From: an uncultured Clostridium sp.
GTDB taxonomy: Bacteria; Bacillota; Clostridia; Lachnospirales; Lachnospiraceae
Direction of reading: 5' to 3'
Assembly: GCA_934438135.1 (NCBI GenBank)
Contig: CAKSBP010000001.1
Span: 62,001 to 126,000 of the forward strand
DNA: 64,000 bases
In this document: positions 60,877-64,000 of the stretch, piece after piece
Layout of the letters: each line of letters begins with the position of its first letter
Numbering within the stretch: the first letter of the stretch is position 1
Translations under genes and position numbers: made by a program
The notes under the pieces: generated by a model
What the model was told of the DNA's origin: nothing
Databases searched by the model: none
What the model saw: the letters and a program-made list of their open reading frames with translations, nothing else

Positions 60877-61183
60877 GACAGAACATGCTTTTTTATTATA
60901 TATTTATGAATATTTATTCAACAAATTCCCCATATTTTTCTTGTTTAACATATTGAATATTTTATTTTTCAACGGATTTTATGGTTTTTTTGACTATATT
61001 AATTTTATTGGTATATTGTTCCATGAATATTTTTTCAACACCAAAATAAGTCATTATTTTTATCACATATCAAACGGGTATATTTTTTCCAGTCTGTTCT
61101 ATCACCCGTAAACGTCCTTCTTTTTCTATTCTTAATCTACCAAACCTTCCTTTGCTTCACATTCAATAAAATAGTAAAAGAAA
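60877..61183. other. AT-rich intergenic region with three TGAATATTT-TTCA boxes
   Basis: 307 bp with no gene. Three near-palindromic boxes of the form TGAATATTT(n)TTCAAC occur at 60907-60922, about 60953-60973 and 61023-61038. Their role is unknown. Confidence 0.5.
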
Positions 61184-61212
61184 TTGATTATACACCTTAG
61201 GAATGCTATAAT
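61184..61212 (+). promoter_or_regulatory. Promoter of the RhaT-like gene
   Basis: TTGATT (61184-61189), 17 bp, TATAAT (61207-61212). Confidence 0.8.
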
Positions 61213-61246
61213 TTTATTAAATTTTATACATAGGGAGTGTCTGATT

Positions 61247-62239
61247 ATGACAATAGGTATTTTGGTTTTACTGCTTGCCGGCGTCTGCCAGGGAAGTTTC
61301 GGGCTTGGATATAAAAAGTACAAGCCATTTTCCTGGGAAGCATTCTGGTGTATCTGTTCGATTTTATTTTCTCTCATTCCATTCATTTGGATGTGCATTC
61401 AAGTACCCGATTTTATGGACTATTTTGGCCAGGCTTCTGCGAAAATTCTGGTATTTCCTCTGATTTGCGGTGCCTTTTGGGGATTAACTTCCATTGGATT
61501 TAGCAAAGGTGTGGATGATATCGGTGTTTCCTTAGTTTATGGAATTTCCATGGGTGTCTCTGCGGTTATCGGTTCCATTACTCCAATGGTTGTCAACGCC
61601 TCCTATCCTGCACCATTACAGTTTGGATTTTTAATACTTGGTATTGTTATTACGCTTTTTGGAATTGCAGTGATTACTAAAGCCGGACTGATAAAAGAAA
61701 ATGAACTTTCTAAAGAAAACATTTCCAAAAAAAATAATTCTGGCTCTGTTATGAAGACCGGTTTGATTCTTGCTCTGATTTCCGGCTTTGGCTCCGGTGC
61801 CATGAATATTGGATTTGATTACACAAAATCTATTACCGACGGATTAAGCTATATCCAGGCAAGTTCCATTCAATGGATGATGGTTCTGCTTGGTGGTTCT
61901 GTTTCCAGTGCAGTTTACTGTATTATATCTATTTCTAAAAATAAAACATGGCATACACTCACTGAAAAGGGTGCTTTAAAAGAATTCGGAAAATTAATCA
62001 TCACCTGTACCGTCTGGTTTATTGCACTGGCGGCTTATGGAACTGCGGCTTCCATGTTAGGCGACATGGGACCAGTTGCAGGATGGATTATTTTTAACGC
62101 ACTGGCATTGATTATCAGCAATGGATGGGGATTAAAAACCGGGGAATGGAATGGCTCTGTAAAAGGGAAAAGATGGATTCTGTATGGAGATGCTGTTTTG
62201 ATTCTTTCCTGGGTGTTCATTGGATTATCAAATCTATAG
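61247..62239 (+). CDS. RhaT-like (L-rhamnose/proton symporter family) transporter
   Basis: The 330-aa membrane protein has about ten segments. The N-terminus LAGVCQGSFGLGYKKYKPFSWE, the following FPLICGAFWGLTSIGFSKGV and YGISMGVSAVIGSITPMVV blocks match the RhaT family of the drug/metabolite transporter superfamily. The start at 61247 has AGGGAG upstream; the longer frame from 61184 overlaps the promoter. Substrate is not sure: RhaT homologues occur with several sugar pathways, and no rhamnose genes are in the window. Confidence 0.85.
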   Translation: MTIGILVLLLAGVCQGSFGLGYKKYKPFSWEAFWCICSILFSLIPFIWMCIQVPDFMDYFGQASAKILVFPLICGAFWGLTSIGFSKGVDDIGVSLVYGISMGVSAVIGSITPMVVNASYPAPLQFGFLILGIVITLFGIAVITKAGLIKENELSKENISKKNNSGSVMKTGLILALISGFGSGAMNIGFDYTKSITDGLSYIQASSIQWMMVLLGGSVSSAVYCIISISKNKTWHTLTEKGALKEFGKLIITCTVWFIALAAYGTAASMLGDMGPVAGWIIFNALALIISNGWGLKTGEWNGSVKGKRWILYGDAVLILSWVFIGLSNL

Positions 62240-62258
62240 CCTATTAACTGCTGAATGA

Positions 62259-62296
62259 AGAATTACCCAGCTTCCTTTCAGTAAACTGGGTAATTC
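62259..62296. terminator. Bidirectional terminator after the RhaT-like gene
   Basis: GAATTACCCAG / CTGGGTAATTC, 11-bp perfect stem, between two convergent genes. Confidence 0.85.
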
Positions 62297-62298
62297 TC

Positions 62299-62553
62299 TT
62301 ACTTCTTATATTTCTTTCTCACACATTCTGTCAGAAGATACTCAATCTGGCTGTTTATCGAACGGTAATCTTCTTCCGCCCATGCTGCCAGTTCGGCCCA
62401 TAAAGACGGAGACACTCGAAGCAGAATCTGCTTCTTTGCTTTTTCTTTTTCTTTAACGGCTTTCTCTTTTTTCTTGATTTCTGTCTCCAGCTCATTTATC
62501 CGCTGAAGACGTTCCTGTAACTTTCTCTCTTTTTCATCCAGATTTTCTGCCAT
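62299..62553 (-). CDS. Arc-type ribbon-helix-helix protein with N-terminal coiled coil
   Basis: The 84-aa protein has two parts. Residues 1 to about 42 are a charged coiled coil (ERKLQERLQRINELETEIKK). Residues about 43-84 (QILLRVSPSLWAELAAWAEE, DYRSINSQIEYLLTECV) form a ribbon-helix-helix fold as in Arc/MetJ-like DNA-binding proteins of clostridia. It ends 11 nt before the SPFH gene stop-start boundary in the same direction and probably shares its transcript. Target DNA is unknown. The coiled coil may mediate oligomerisation or contact with the SPFH partner. Confidence 0.82.
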   Translation of the reverse strand: MAENLDEKERKLQERLQRINELETEIKKKEKAVKEKEKAKKQILLRVSPSLWAELAAWAEEDYRSINSQIEYLLTECVRKKYKK

Positions 62554-62564
62554 CTACTCACATC

Positions 62565-63581
62565 CTAATAAATACTGCTGCTGTTCACTACCGGCTGCGC
62601 ATCTTTATTTCCACAAAGAACTACAAGCAGATTGCTGACCATAGCGGCTTTTCTTTCCTCATCCAGAACAACTATTTCATCTTCGCTAAGCTGATCAATT
62701 GCCATCTTCACCATACTGACAGCACCCTCTACAATCTTCTGTCTCGCTGCAATAATCGCTGCTGCCTGCTGTCTCTGAAGCATCGCTGCTGCAATTTCTT
62801 CCGCATAAGATAAATGCGTAATCTTCACTTCATCAATCTCAATACCAGCAGACTGAACGCGTTCCATCAGTTCCTTCTTCATCATATCTGCAATTTCCTG
62901 GCTGCTTCCACGAAGCGTCTTTTCATCACTGACTGTTTCCACTGTATCGTATGGATACAGTCTGGCAATGTTACGAATCGTAGAATCGCACTGTCTAGAC
63001 AGATATTCCTGATAATTTTCCACATTTAACACGGCTTTCGTTGGATCAACCACTTTCCAGATAACAATAGCACCGATAATAATCGGATTTCCCAATACAT
63101 CATTTACTTTCTGTTTTTCATTGTTTAATGTCATAGTCTTTAACGAAATCTTCTTACCTGTCTGCACAACCTGTACAGTCGCTGAAGCATTGGTTCCACC
63201 TGCAGCAGCATTAATACTTGAAGTTTCTGAAACACTGGCATTTGGGTGTAGCGCACCTGCAAAGGGATTTATATAATAAAATCCCTCTTTTTTAATAGTC
63301 CCATAATATTTACCGAATAAAGTAAAAACCATAGCCTGATTTGGATTCACAATATGGAATCCCGGCAGTGCAATAACAGCTCCAATCCAACCGGCAATAC
63401 CCACTGCTAGAAGAATACCACCTAAAACATAGTTCTCTGCTACCAGGTTATTTACTCCAAATACAAATGCTACCGTAAACACAGCAAATCCTAACAGCAC
63501 AAGAACTAGCATAGCTCCTCCGCTTTTAAATGGTACCTGCTTTTCTTCAAATTCAACTTCCTTCTTTGCTTCTTCACTCAT
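62565..63581 (-). CDS. SPFH/band 7 domain membrane protein
   Basis: The 338-aa protein has a short acidic N-terminus, two membrane segments (about 20-70: AMLVLVLLGFAVFTVAFVFG and VLGGILLAVGIAGWIGAVI), then an SPFH domain (about 75-300) with NPNQAMVFTLFGKYYGTIKK, VDPTKAVLNVENYQEYLSRQ and AGIEIDEVKITHLSYAEEIA. The C-terminal helix is Ala/Gln-rich. SPFH proteins form membrane rings that organise microdomains and protease access. The start at 63581 has GGAGG 8 nt upstream. It is cotranscribed with the ribbon-helix-helix gene downstream. Confidence 0.93.
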   Translation of the reverse strand: MSEEAKKEVEFEEKQVPFKSGGAMLVLVLLGFAVFTVAFVFGVNNLVAENYVLGGILLAVGIAGWIGAVIALPGFHIVNPNQAMVFTLFGKYYGTIKKEGFYYINPFAGALHPNASVSETSSINAAAGGTNASATVQVVQTGKKISLKTMTLNNEKQKVNDVLGNPIIIGAIVIWKVVDPTKAVLNVENYQEYLSRQCDSTIRNIARLYPYDTVETVSDEKTLRGSSQEIADMMKKELMERVQSAGIEIDEVKITHLSYAEEIAAAMLQRQQAAAIIAARQKIVEGAVSMVKMAIDQLSEDEIVVLDEERKAAMVSNLLVVLCGNKDAQPVVNSSSIY

Positions 63582-63737
63582 AAAAAGGCCTCCTGTCCCT
63601 ATTATGTAACTCTTTTTCATCTGTGGTAAAAACCACCGCCAGATTTTTTTGATATCATTTTAATATCACTAGAATATCATTTTACTTTTCATATGTCAAT
63701 AACTTTTTTGAAAATTATGGAACTTTCGGAAAACAAT

Positions 63738-63796
63738 AAGACGCTGCATCATTTGATGACTGCAGCTAAGCAGGAAGTCAAATGATACAGCGTCTT
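63738..63796 (-). terminator. Terminator overlapping the uvsE stop codon
   Basis: A 19-bp stem with one G-U pair, AAGACGCTGCATCATTTGA against its complement, spans the uvsE stop. On the minus strand it is followed by TTGTTTTCC. Confidence 0.75.
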
Positions 63797-64000
63797 ATCT
63801 CTTTTTGCAGTGCAAGCACTGCCTCGTCTTTTTTCTTACACTCCAGCATAATATTGCATTCCGGAATATCTGCGGCATATAATGCCTGTTCCATTTTTCT
63901 ATAATCCGAAAGTTCTACCATTTCATGATGTGCATGCTTCTTTCCCTCTCTGTCACTGGAAAGATGAAGTTTTGGTGTACGTTTTCCCCATGTATGAACT
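63778..64000 (-). CDS. uvsE: UV damage endonuclease UvsE, C-terminal part
   Basis: The minus-strand frame entering from the window edge reads VHTWGKRTPKLHLSSDREGK, then HHEMVELSDYRKMEQALYAA and NIMLECKKKDEAVLALQKEI before TGA. This resembles the C-terminal segment of UvsE/UVDE TIM-barrel endonucleases (the W..R..K.H.SS block with metal-binding His, then a D/N-IMLE-K-KE strand). The enzyme nicks DNA 5' to UV photoproducts. Only about 73 codons are visible, so the call depends on these two blocks. Confidence 0.7.
   Translation of the reverse strand, partial: VHTWGKRTPKLHLSSDREGKKHAHHEMVELSDYRKMEQALYAADIPECNIMLECKKKDEAVLALQKEIRRCII

Overview
The window is a low-GC chromosome segment (roughly 35-37% G+C by eye) from an anaerobic, Gram-positive gut-type Firmicute, most likely a Lachnospiraceae member. 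The reasons are strong AGGAGG ribosome-binding sites, a T-box in front of leuS, clostridial Rex, a Re-citrate synthase-like enzyme beside an isocitrate dehydrogenase, an oxygen-labile L-serine dehydratase, and Lachnospiraceae-style secreted proteins with FN3 and Big2 tails. Species was not determined. Most genes lie on the minus strand. No rRNA, tRNA or CRISPR array was seen.

Region 1 (1-18 kb) is housekeeping and peptide or amino-acid catabolism. It holds a partial glycosyltransferase, leuS with its T-box, a large secreted 5'-nucleotidase fusion, two proteins of unknown role, a pyroglutamate operon (DUF969-DUF979 transporter, M29-like aminopeptidase, pcp), a single-chain L-serine dehydratase convergent with an amino acid permease, and an HD-domain phosphohydrolase.

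Region 2 (18-40 kb) is the striking part: three neighbouring peptide-natural-product systems. (a) A double-glycine-leader, cysteine-free peptide with a C39-peptidase ABC exporter, a miniature membrane fusion protein and an AgrC/AgrA-like sensor/LytTR pair. (b) A radical SAM/SPASM maturase followed by three tandem 37-40 residue precursors sharing a Cys-x4-Cys core, then an ABC exporter. (c) An operon of two M16 peptidases, a winged-helix regulator, a 58-residue precursor ending in alternating Ser/Val/Ile/Thr, a cobalamin-binding radical SAM enzyme and an MFS exporter. A secreted subtilase sits between (b) and (c). A decayed IS4-type element with terminal repeats and the tail of an IS66 element separate (a) from (b). 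Hairpins that could act as partial terminators lie next to the precursor genes in all three systems.

Region 3 (40-52 kb) holds a GH5 cellulase with a CBM2-like tail, an M20 amidohydrolase, a beta-helix/Big2 surface protein with eleven 24-nt repeats, rlmH, a CNNM/CorC-type protein, mazF, alr, the NAD(P)H-hydrate repair enzyme and rex.

Region 4 (52-64 kb) holds an ABC-F protein, an amino-acid ABC importer with fused binding protein and permease, and a GntR/FCD regulator below isocitrate dehydrogenase and a Re-citrate synthase-like gene. The promoter of that citrate synthase gene overlaps a perfect 26-bp palindrome. The region ends with a RhaT-like transporter, a ribbon-helix-helix protein, an SPFH protein and a partial uvsE.
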